NCBI GenBank assembly: GCA_905182995.1
Contig: CAJJDP010000147.1
Span: forward strand, 227,281-291,280
Length of the DNA stretch: 64,000 nt
DNA from: Paramecium octaurelia
Taxonomy: Eukaryota; Ciliophora; Oligohymenophorea; Peniculida; Parameciidae
Direction: 5' to 3'
The notes beneath the pieces are model-generated. The model was given only the letters and a program-made list of their open reading frames with translations, was not told the DNA's origin and made no database searches. The translations under genes were made by a program, and so were the position numbers. Positions 25,279-34,986 of this stretch are shown piece by piece. Position 1 is the stretch's first letter. Each line of letters begins with the position of its first letter.

Positions 25279-26191
25279 TCAGAAGTATAAATAATCATCA
25301 GCTTTTGCAGCAATTGGCTAGATACTAGCTATTCTTCTACTTCCTCTCTTGAAATTCTAAAGTAATAATTCTCCCAATTTCTCTCGACCAATCCTTTCTT
25401 AATAATCATAAATTATCATTTGGGAAATAATCTCAGTTATCTTTTAGAATTTCTAATATAGAATCAATTTTACATTTTTAGGAATTGAGAGCTTAGATTT
25501 TTTAATTCTCTATAGAAATACTATTACATCACCATTCTACTTTAAAGAGAATGGTAATTGGTGAAATACAAGTTAATAAATAATCAAACCTAGCTAAAAT
25601 ATCTTAAAGCTTAATACCGAATATATGTTTTTGGCATCAGTCTACTTATTGCTAAAGAAGATTTCTGGGGCCGCATAAGGTCTAACTTCTACATCAGAAT
25701 GGTTATAGAGGTAACTCATACCATAATTCGAGATCTTTTTAAAATAGAATAAACCCTACTTTAATGATTTCATTATCATCTATCATAATATTAGTTGGTT
25801 TCAATTCATTTATTTCTAAACCTTGATCCAAAATATAATTATAGCCTTTCAAAATTTAACTTAAAATAGCCAATAACTCTATCTCATCATATTCCTTCTA
25901 AAATCTCATTTCATTCCTTAAAGATGAGTGACATTTCTCCATAATAATAATAACGTCCTTTTCATTTTAATATACTTCATAAATTTAAACAACGTTAGCA
26001 TGATATAGCTTTTTTAGTTTGATAATTTCTGCTTCATTGGGAACTGTCTAATTTTAATAGATTTTGGCCACCAATTATTATTACATTTATTGGATATTTA
26101 TACATTAATATGTTGTTGAATGCCATCCTTATCCAATCACACGATTAAGAAGTATTTAATAGACTCCAATATTGATGATACTTGAATTCAT
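25279..26191 (-). CDS. stand-alone pseudokinase
   Basis: A 287-residue kinase-fold protein. Introns 25735-25759 (25 nt) and 25594-25617 (24 nt) give exactly 288 codons. The N-lobe is well kept: VIGQGWHSTTYQC (Gly loop) and LVAKIY (VAIK Lys). The catalytic loop reads LEINELKPTNIMID, so the HRD triad is I-N-E and the catalytic Asp is missing; DFG is replaced by SNYG. The C-lobe is normal with RPYAAPEIFF (APE) and YSLGLIIYQLVF. It should bind fold partners, perhaps nucleotide, but not phosphorylate by the usual mechanism. It lies 38 bases upstream of the tandem pseudokinase-kinase in the same direction and may be a diverged duplicate of it. Confidence 0.82.
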
Positions 26192-26245
26192 TAAAATTTA
26201 TGCAGATTTTCGTAGTATAATTATTATATAAATTATTAAAGATAT

Positions 26246-27371
26246 CATGATGATTATTTTAAGGAAATAGGTAATTAATTCGTTATTAGCTTAGCCTTAA
26301 ATTCAAAAATCTAAGCTGATTCTGTTCTCAGTTTATTTATACTATTTAGTATTTGTGGCTGTTTGATGCCAACTGATAGATTTTATAATTGTATACCTTC
26401 ATCTTTGTCCAACTCTTACATTATGTCAGCACCTGTCGAACTTAGATCTTCTAATGAAATCCTTCGACTTGTGTTATCTTATTGATGCAATGATTTTCTA
26501 GTTGTCAAACCTTACTCCCTCACTATTCCTTTTAAATTCAATAAATTTGGTATAACTTTAAACTGGTTTTATTAAATTTATAGTTTAGGACTTTTAGCTA
26601 TATCCACCTCTATTTTAAACAACTTTTCCATGTATTCATAATTAGGTTTTTAGTCAAACTTTAAACGTTAAACATATTTTATGTACTTTATGAGTTCAAG
26701 AGGCAAATTTATGCAAATTTCTGGTTTAAATACCTCTTTCATCCTTTAAATCTTATAATATTTATTCTGCTTATCATCGCCTTTAACATTATTCGATGGT
26801 AGAGTTCCCATGTATAAAATATATTAGCAAATAACCAACAGATTCAAGATCATCTCTCCTTGATTATTCGTATCCCTTCAATGCGTTTATTGAAGCATAA
26901 CGAGCTGTTCCTATCATACCTTTGTTTTCTCTAAATTCTAAATGTATTCCATCCTAAATAACTAGTTTTGATAGTCCAAAATCTATTAGATATAGTTTCT
27001 CATGATGAACTACAAAATTCTCAGGCTTTATATCTCTATGGATAATTTAAGCATTATGCAGCTCTTTAAGAAGCAGAATCATTTATTAACCTGTTTCTAA
27101 TATAGCAGCAGTATTAAAATTCCCAAATTTTGTTCTCACTTATTCTAAATTGTCTCCTAGTAAATCCATTATAAAGTAGGTATTCATATGATCCTAACCT
27201 GATGTGATCAATTGAGTAAAGCCTACTTTAATTTATTTCTTCTTTCTTCATCAAATTTTTGACTAATTTACAAGCCTAAAAGCGCCCAGTCTAAATATGC
27301 TTGACTTTCCATATAAATCCAAAGGAACTTATAATTTCAAAATGATATCATATACCCCTCCGCTAATTTGT
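26246..27371 (-). pseudogene. CK1-like protein kinase, frame-disrupted
   Basis: A casein-kinase-1-like kinase that cannot be read in one frame. Signatures in order: GGSFGFIWKVKH with T-G-x-F-x-A-C-K (Gly loop, Lys), FIMDLLGDNLEQV, IIHRDIKPENFVV, LIDFGLSK, GTARYASINA and SRRDDLESVGYLLIYF, all typical of CK1. A one-base excess in the CCC run at 26807-26809 breaks the frame between YFIHG and TLPSNN. A second break lies near 27215-27235, between the Lys block and GFTQLITSG. No start codon fits upstream of the Gly loop, where a 28-nt intron (27328-27355) is likely. Downstream the tail stays open to TGA at 26246-26248. Either a decaying gene or sequencing errors. Confidence 0.65.
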
Positions 27372-27529
27372 CAAGAAATTGATAGGATTATGAAGCTGGA
27401 TTATTCTCATGACATTTCAATCTCAGTTAAAAAAAATTACAAATTATTAAAATACCTTAATAATGTCTTCGACAAAGACTAATTATAAATAACAAGATTT
27501 GGTGATATGTTAAAGTAATCTTATTATAA

Positions 27530-27971
27530 ATGTTTAAGTAAAATTATATTCAATTTGCAAATTATAATATCACTAATATTTAATTAATTTTAAAGATAAA
27601 AAAATATATTATCCAGAATATCAAGCTAATCAATATAGAAAGTGATGAATATTATAAGAATAAGCACAAAGTTATAAGTCATTTATTATTTTTATTTGTA
27701 ATCTTCTATTTTTGCTTAACTTGAGAAATATTTGGTTACATCTACTAAATCCTTAGTTCATTTTAATCAACTGAAAGTATTGATCACCAAATTGTTGTAT
27801 CAAGGAAAAATGATTGATTATTCTTTTGCTTCAACTATTATTAGGATGTCTATTAAAAGTATCCTATTGCATTCTATGAAATCGCTTGAGAACATTACGA
27901 AGTCATCTATTGCAACTGTTATTACAGATAAACTAGTTAAGGATGATACCTAATAACTAGTTTTAATCTGA
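27530..27971 (+). CDS. hypothetical protein, 137 aa
   Basis: Two exons joined over a 28-nt intron, 27698-27725, give exactly 138 codons. The protein is basic and helical with clusters such as QLILKIKKYI and IIRMSIKSILLHSMKSLE; no signal peptide, no recognised domain. The second exon has balanced codon use unlike its antisense, which is why I favour this strand. An upstream ORF starting at 27297 overlaps the CK1-like pseudogene and was discarded. The stop TGA is at 27969-27971. Confidence 0.5.
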
Positions 27972-29038
27972 TACATGAAGAGAATATTTATTAGCCCATC
28001 AAAGTAGTAGAGATTTATTACAATTATATCTAATTCATATAACTCTCTTCAACCTTTAGTTATATCAACTGTTAATTATTTCGAGTATTAGGATTTTAAT
28101 ACTATATCATATTTTGGAATTTGTCCATTTATTTCCTGGGAAATTTAACTCATCGTTTATGTTTGCATAGGGCCGACCATTTATCCTGGGATTTAACCCA
28201 TAATTTAAGTACCAATCATAGGCAATTAATTAGTTGAAGACATTTATATTAGGGATATAAGAAATTTGAGTTTTAGGAAATTTTATAAATTTTACCAATC
28301 ATTTTTAATCATTTTCAGACAGATTATCTGAAGGTTCTTCACCTATTTTTAAAGTGTCTCCCTTTTTAAGCAAAAATGTCGAAAAAGTGATTATTTATTT
28401 TATTTTATTCTAAGACTTTCTATAATATATTCGTAGCTCGAGAATTATTTTATATATTTTATGTTTTCAGGTTCAATTTCTAGCTATTTTTTATATCAAT
28501 TTAAATTTTCTGATTTGCTTAATCATTTTAACTATGTTTATTTCAAATCTATGAATTATGCCTTTCGATTGAAAAATAAAACTAATTAATTTTGCCCTAA
28601 TTATTCAATCCCTATAAATTAACAACTCAAGTGTTTAAAGAGCCTAAATTTATTATTTATTCAATTATTTAATCTCCTTTATTTCAAGCCTTTTTAAATA
28701 TTAAAGTTTTTAATTTTACAGAACTCTCAGTTCTATGATTTTTCATTAAAGAAGCTGAAACAGTTTTTCCCATGATTTAAAATGGTTTTCATAAATGTAA
28801 ATTCTTTATTGCATCACAATGACCTTATCATGCAGATTTTAGAAATCTTTATTTATCTAAAATAGTTTAAGTAAGAATATTTGAATGATAAAAAATGTTT
28901 CTTAATTAGACTGTAGTAGTTTCTTCATCCAAATTAATTAACAAAGACAAGTATCAATCAAACTCGATTTACATTTTATTTTATCAATATATATATCAAC
29001 AATTCAATCAAGTAGGAATGCGTTATTGTCAACGATTC
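27972..29038. other. no confident gene; degenerate or overlapping readings
   Basis: Plus ORF 27975-28331 (118 residues from ATG) overlaps a minus-strand reading that looks more protein-like (for example GLNPRINGRPYANINDELNF, ending at a TGA at 28107-28109). The same minus frame stays coding-like up to about 28855 but contains several TGAs, which no GT..AG micro-intron removes cleanly. This looks like a decayed minus-strand gene, or one with frame errors. The segment 28860-29038 holds nothing I recognise. Confidence 0.3.
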
Positions 29039-29551
29039 TCATTATCCTGACTAATTATTTACATTTTCGATTCCCAACTCGAATTCTAAGGCTGCCACTC
29101 TTTTCTCAAGTAATTTTATGTAATGATTAATTGATGCATCCTCTTTTTTTTATTGACTTATTGATTATTAAATGTATTCCACATAGCCATTAGTTGTGCC
29201 TTGTTCTCTAATAAACTTATTTTCTAAAGCTTCAACAGTGAATTTCAATGATGTCTCTAATTGCTTAATTTTAGATTGAGCAACTATCTCTAACAATTTC
29301 TATTATGATTTTGTCGATTCTATTTCTGCTCTCTCTCTTCTTAAATCTGATCTAAAATTAAGCATTTTATATTCAATTTCATTTATCATATCATAAGTTT
29401 CTTATTCATCATTCAATTAAGCCAGTTCCTTTTCTAAACTGACTGATCTAATTTATTTAATTTAATCTAAAGAATCTTCTTGCTATACTTATTTTGTTTA
29501 GATAGTAAGAAATATTTCAGGAGGGGAAGTTTTATTGAATTATTTATTCAT
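29039..29551 (-). CDS. small coiled-coil protein
   Basis: A single-exon gene of 170 residues; ATG complement at 29549-29551, TGA at 29039-29041. The body is continuous amphipathic helix (SLEKELAQLNDEQETYDMIN, FRSDLRRERAEIESTK, KIKQLETSLKFTVEALENK, LLEKRVAALEFELG). Heptads are clear. No membrane span. Size and pattern recall small ciliate cytoskeletal filament proteins but no family can be assigned. It lies about 310 bases from the divergent GST gene. Confidence 0.7.
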
Positions 29552-29865
29552 TTTATTAATAAATATATATCAAGAATTTATAAAATTTATATTATAACTT
29601 CTTTAGTATTTGAGACACTAAAGTGAATTAATTTTACGTTTGATCATAAGACAAAAAGCCTAGAAAGCATAATTTAAAGATCAAAATAATACCATAAATT
29701 CATAATTCTGTTTGTTATAAAACTTTAAAAAATCTACTTTTTATTCATCAAACTATAAAATAAAATATCCAGATTCTATAATTTGGCTGAATTAATCAGA
29801 ATTGCGTATTAATTCTAGTTTTATATAGTGGCTGAATATCCATACAATTGTTCAATTAAAAATAA

Positions 29866-30545
29866 ATGGAAAACAAAGTCATTCTTGGATATTGGGCTAT
29901 TAGAGGTTTAGCTTAACCACTAAGGTTTTTCCTTGAATACATAGAGCTTCCCTATGAAGATAAGAGATATACTGATCCATAAGAATGGTTTGGAAAAGAC
30001 GATCAATCATTCAATAATCCATTTACAAATCTACCCTATCTGAAAGATGGAGATCACGTAATTCATATTATTTATCATAGACTGTCTTTGAATCAGATGC
30101 CATCTATTATTATTTAGCCCATAAAGCTAATAAGCCTGAATTACTTGGAAAAGATGCCAAATAATAAACAATGGTAGCAACTATTAGAGGAGTCATAGCA
30201 GATTTAAAGGCTTCATTCCTTACTTGGACCTATGGTAATAAGGAAACAGCAGAAGCCAAAAAGGAAGACATGTTGAAGGAAGCTGAAGAATACTTTAGAG
30301 CCTTCAATATTACATTAGAAAGGTCAACATGGTTAACTGGAGATACAGTTACCTATGTTGACTTTGTATTATGGGAATACGTCGATGAATTCCTCGTATT
30401 GGCTCCTGAAGTGATTACTTCAAAGCCAAAGCTTGTTGAATTTCACAATAGAATTTCTGAATTCCCATAAATAAAGAAATATCTAGAAAGTCCAAATTAC
30501 ATTAAGAGACCATTCAACTCCCCTCCTTATGCCGTATTTTTTTGA
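29866..30545 (+). CDS. glutathione S-transferase, Mu class
   Basis: A 218-residue GST, exactly the Mu-class size. One intron, 30058-30080 (23 nt); 219 codons. The N-terminal thioredoxin fold shows ILGYWAIRGLAQPLRFFLEY with the catalytic Tyr of Mu enzymes, LPYLKDGD, and after the splice TVFESDAIYYYLA with the E-S-D glutathione site. The helical domain carries STWLTGDTVTYVDFVLWEY, the N-capping box region. It conjugates glutathione to electrophiles in the cytosol. The same gene is repeated at 31254-31933 with no difference visible, most likely an assembly duplicate. A true diverged paralogue is at 34164. Confidence 0.95.
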
Positions 30546-30717
30546 GTTGAATTATATATATAGAGATCATTAATTATAAAGTGTCTTATCCTTTAATTTT
30601 CGACTTATATTCTAGAATACGATAATTCTAAATTAAAATTACAATTAATGATTCAATATATTACACAAAATATTCTAATGTAAACAGAACTTTATAGTTT
30701 TATTATCAAATAATTTA

Positions 30718-31249
30718 TCATTAAATATTTTCTAGAATCATGATTTTCTTTGCTTCTAATGGGTTAAATATAAATGCATTGAACAAATCTTTAAATTCTT
30801 CCTCATTTATTATATTTAAACTTTTATTAGATAGCATAGAGAATACTCCTTCAAATGATTCTGACTTAGGTTCATTAGCTATCTGAAATTTTAACTATGA
30901 GATTTTACTAATTTAGATACTGTCATAAAGACTCAATAAAAATAATTCAATTCTCGAAAGTTCATTTATTATGTTTATAAAAAGTAGTTTTTACTTTGCT
31001 ATTTTTTGTATATTATTATATGTAATTTTTTTAGATTTTTCTTGTGAATTTTTGAGAGAGTCGTAATTTAGAACAAGACTTTTTAAAACAGCTTCTACAA
31101 GTGTGTTTTATAAAAGATATTCATTGTAAAAATATGCTGCATACTATACTATCATTATCATACTAACAATTGATCCTACTTAAGCTAAAATTTCGCCTAA
31201 TTTAGGATAAACAACTTATGTATCATAAGAGAAAGGGTCTAATCGTATA
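30718..31249 (-). CDS. 3' fragment of the 459-aa membrane protein (re-read copy)
   Basis: The C-terminal part of the gene described at 32106-33485, truncated by the N at 31250. TGA stop at 30718-30720. It spans the segment from just after the conserved GEILAQ block to the end. It is one side of the unmerged contig overlap and should not be counted as a separate gene. Confidence 0.8.
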
Positions 31250-31253
31250 NTAA

Positions 31254-31933
31254 ATGGAAAACAAAGTCATTCTTGGATATTGGGCTATTAGAGGTTTAGC
31301 TTAACCACTAAGGTTTTTCCTTGAATACATAGAGCTTCCCTATGAAGATAAGAGATATACTGATCCATAAGAATGGTTTGGAAAAGACGATCAATCATTC
31401 AATAATCCATTTACAAATCTACCCTATCTGAAAGATGGAGATCACGTAATTCATATTATTTATCATAGACTGTCTTTGAATCAGATGCCATCTATTATTA
31501 TTTAGCCCATAAAGCTAATAAGCCTGAATTACTTGGAAAAGATGCCAAATAATAAACAATGGTAGCAACTATTAGAGGAGTCATAGCAGATTTAAAGGCT
31601 TCATTCCTTACTTGGACCTATGGTAATAAGGAAACAGCAGAAGCCAAAAAGGAAGACATGTTGAAGGAAGCTGAAGAATACTTTAGAGCCTTCAATATTA
31701 CATTAGAAAGGTCAACATGGTTAACTGGAGATACAGTTACCTATGTTGACTTTGTATTATGGGAATACGTCGATGAATTCCTCGTATTGGCTCCTGAAGT
31801 GATTACTTCAAAGCCAAAGCTTGTTGAATTTCACAATAGAATTTCTGAATTCCCATAAATAAAGAAATATCTAGAAAGTCCAAATTACATTAAGAGACCA
31901 TTCAACTCCCCTCCTTATGCCGTATTTTTTTGA
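31254..31933 (+). CDS. glutathione S-transferase, Mu class (re-read copy)
   Basis: Apparently identical to the GST at 29866-30545, shifted by 1,388 bases; intron 31446-31468. Starts four bases after the N at 31250. Counted here for completeness only; collapsing the overlap leaves one gene. Confidence 0.85.
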
Positions 31934-32105
31934 GTTGAATTATATATATAGAGATCATTAATTATAAAGTGTCTTATCCTTTAATTTTCGACTTATATTC
32001 TAGAATACGATAATTCTAAATTAAAATTACAATTAATGATTCAATATATTACACAAAATATTCTAATGTAAACAGAACTTTATAGTTTTATTATCAAATA
32101 ATTTA

Positions 32106-33485
32106 TCATTAAATATTTTCTAGAATCATGATTTTCTTTGCTTCTAATGGGTTAAATATAAATGCATTGAACAAATCTTTAAATTCTTCCTCATTTATTA
32201 TATTTAAACTTTTATTAGATAGCATAGAGAATACTCCTTCAAATGATTCTGACTTAGGTTCATTAGCTATCTGAAATTTTAACTATGAGATTTTACTAAT
32301 TTAGATACTGTCATAAAGACTCAATAAAAATAATTCAATTCTCGAAAGTTCATTTATTATGTTTATAAAAAGTAGTTTTTACTTTGCTATTTTTTGTATA
32401 TTATTATATGTAATTTTTTTAGATTTTTCTTGTGAATTTTTGAGAGAGTCGTAATTTAGAACAAGACTTTTTAAAACAGCTTCTACAAGTGTGTTTTATA
32501 AAAGATATTCATTGTAAAAATATGCTGCATACTATACTATCATTATCATACTAACAATTGATCCTACTTAAGCTAAAATTTCGCCTAATTTAGGATAAAC
32601 AACTTATGTATCATAAGAGAAAGGGTCTAATCGTATAGTAAATGTTAAATATGCATCCATGTTTATCATTCTCTTAAAAAAGTCGATCGATAATGTAGTC
32701 ATTAAAAATTGAGCATCAAATACAAAATCATTTTCTTCATAATTTCCAAATAATATTCCTGAATCAATTCTTGTTTTTTATTATTTTAAGATTATTTATA
32801 TTTATTGTGCTCTTTCTTTCTCAAATGAAATGTAGTATTACTTTTTGACTACATCGAAGATCTAACTTTTTGAATTAAAATACTTAGTATTAATCCAAAA
32901 GCTTAACATATTAGTTTATTAAATAAAAAAGTTTTCGATTTCAATATCGCTAGCGCATGTTTAATTTTCAGAGAGTAGGTATTATTTACATTTTGTAATA
33001 ATAATGAGCAATTCTTTAGTTTAGTTTAATTAAGGGTTGAATCCGCTATTTTATATAATACTCAAGTTCTCTACAAAAATTAATTTACTATTATATGCTG
33101 ATAAAGTAGTTATATTACTTAACATAGAAAATGGTTCTTAGGGAATGCCATTAATAATATACATTCCTATTGGCATTAAAATATTATCAATAGTTCTGAA
33201 CGGATCAATTACACCCTCTTAGTACTTCCAATAACAGAATTCGAATAGGTTCTCATTATTGAATTATATTGATGAATAGTTTTCTGCCTTTATGATATTT
33301 GTTGATTTTGGTAGGATGTTAGAATTCCTCCATTAATCCATTATATAAATAAAGTACCCAAGACTAACAGAAGTTACAATAATTGATAACACTCCTCCAA
33401 AAACTGATTTTTAAAGCTTTTCATTTTAATGTATTTCTTATTTCAATTATACTCCAAAAATATCAGCCATTTTAACATACTTCAT
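32106..33485 (-). CDS. ciliate multigene-family membrane protein, 459 aa
   Basis: A single-exon gene of exactly 460 codons. Near the N-terminus (about 30-50) is a hydrophobic helix (GGVLSIIVTSVSLGYFIYIM) and another follows GEILAQVGSIVSMIMIVQ near residue 330, so the loop between them is probably outside or luminal. The first 20 residues (MKYVKMADIFGVQ) and the RLDPFSYDTQVVYPKLGEIL block recur in the pseudogene at 44449, which shows this is a gene family. Function is unknown; such two-span proteins with large loops are common in Paramecium and Tetrahymena. The 3' part is also given at 30718-31249. Confidence 0.75.
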
Positions 33486-34163
33486 TTTATAATTTATGAT
33501 TTAAACATAAATATTTTAAGTAATATATAGAACTAGGATAATATTTTAGCTTTGAAATTTTCTTAATTCTTAAAATCAATTAATAATCAAACTATCAAAG
33601 TATTAGTGCTTTATATAGGTTTTAGTAAAAGTATAGCAAAAAAAATATGTGTTTCAAAATAAACAAGATCAACAGTCCTCTTATGTTAATTTTGAATTAA
33701 TATTTTCTTGCAATTACTACGACATATATAACATATATTGCTTAATTATTTCTGCATAAATTCAACAATCAAAAATTTAAGTCATAATTATCACCTAATA
33801 AAATGAATGGATATTAAAATTATAAAGAACAGGTATGCTTTATTAAAATATGATTTTCATTAAAATATAATGACTTTCATTTGAATAAAGTAAATAATTA
33901 AAAATACCTTTTAATTTCTATTAAAACACAATCGAACAATTTATAATATGTTGAACAATTATAATTTCCAGCTTTAATAACAAATAATTAAGTTATTATT
34001 TATATATTATAAAAGATATTATTCAATAAATCTTCATGAAGTTTTAAGGTAAATTAATTAATTAGAATTCAAAAGAATGTTTGAATCTTATATAATTACC
34101 ATAATTAAATTTAAATGACCCATTATTTTACTAAAATATGTAATATCAAATATAAATAATTAC
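33486..34163. other. AT-rich intergenic region
   Basis: About 680 bases between the divergent membrane-protein gene and the second GST. I see no ORF with protein-like composition, no repeat and no RNA gene. Promoters for both flanking genes should lie here. Confidence 0.5.
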
Positions 34164-34844
34164 ATGGAAAACAAAGTCATTCTTGGGTATTGGTCGATTA
34201 GAGGATTAGCATAACCATTAAGGTTCTTCCTTGAATACATAGAACTTCCCTATGAAGATAAGAGATACACTAATCCAGAAGAATGGTTTGGAAAGGATGA
34301 TCAAACATTCAATAGTCCATTTACAAATCTTCCCTATCTTAAAGATGGAGATCATGTAATTCATATGATTTTATCATAGACTGTCTTTGAATCAGATGCC
34401 ATCTACTATTACTTAGCCCATAAAGTAAATAAGCCTGAATTACTTGGAAAAGATGCCAAATAATAAACAATGGTAGCAACAATTAGAGGATCTGTAGGAG
34501 ATTTCAGAGCCTCATTTTTTTAATGGGTTTATGGAGGAAAAGAAACAGCGGAAGCCAAAAAGGAGGCAATGTTGAAAGAAACTGGTGAATTCTTTAAAAT
34601 TTACAATACTACATTAGAAAGTTCAACATGGTTAACTGGAGATACAATTACCTATGTAGACTTTTTAGTATGGGAATATGTCGATGAATTCCTCGTATTG
34701 GCTCCAGAAGTAATTACTTCAAAGCCAAAGCTTGTTGAATTTCACAATAGAATTTCTGAATTCCCATAAATAAAGAAATATCTAGAAAGTCCAAATTACA
34801 TTAAGAGACCATATAATTGGGATATACAAGCAGTGTTCTATTGA
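34164..34844 (+). CDS. glutathione S-transferase, Mu class (diverged paralogue)
   Basis: A second 218-residue Mu GST, intron 34356-34379 (24 nt) at the same place as in the first; 219 codons. The thioredoxin half is nearly identical to that of the 29866 gene (ILGYWSIRGLAQPLRFF, LPYLKDGDH), but the helical substrate domain differs (GSVGDFRASFFQWVYGGKE) and the end is RPYNWDIQAVFY instead of RPFNSPPYAVFF. Differences cluster in the H-site half, which suggests substrate change after duplication. The 24-nt intron is a multiple of three with no TGA, so its retention would not be seen by nonsense-mediated decay. Confidence 0.93.
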
Positions 34845-34986
34845 AAAAGATATTTTATTATTATAACGAAACATTTATTTAGAAATTTTGTCATTTATCA
34901 AATTAAAATTTTATTTAAATTACTTTGCAATAGATTCATAAGAGTGCATAGGAATTATTTTAAGTGTTAATAATATTGTTAATAAA

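Larger units (their letters stand above)
29863..32637. repeat. 1,387-bp exact re-read across the N at 31250 (assembly overlap)
   Basis: Bases 29863-31249 recur as 31251-32637 (offset 1,388) and look identical at every place compared, including introns and non-coding DNA. A single N sits exactly between them. The second copy runs on into new sequence at 32638, while the first stops at the N in the middle of a minus-strand gene. This is what two overlapping, unmerged contig ends look like. A real, perfectly identical tandem duplication with a one-base gap at the joint is much less likely. Confidence 0.85.

Noticed and set aside
27297-27482. Plus-strand ORF of 61 residues
   Set aside because: It is antisense to the Gly-loop exon and intron of the CK1-like pseudogene; the kinase motifs on the minus strand explain the first part.
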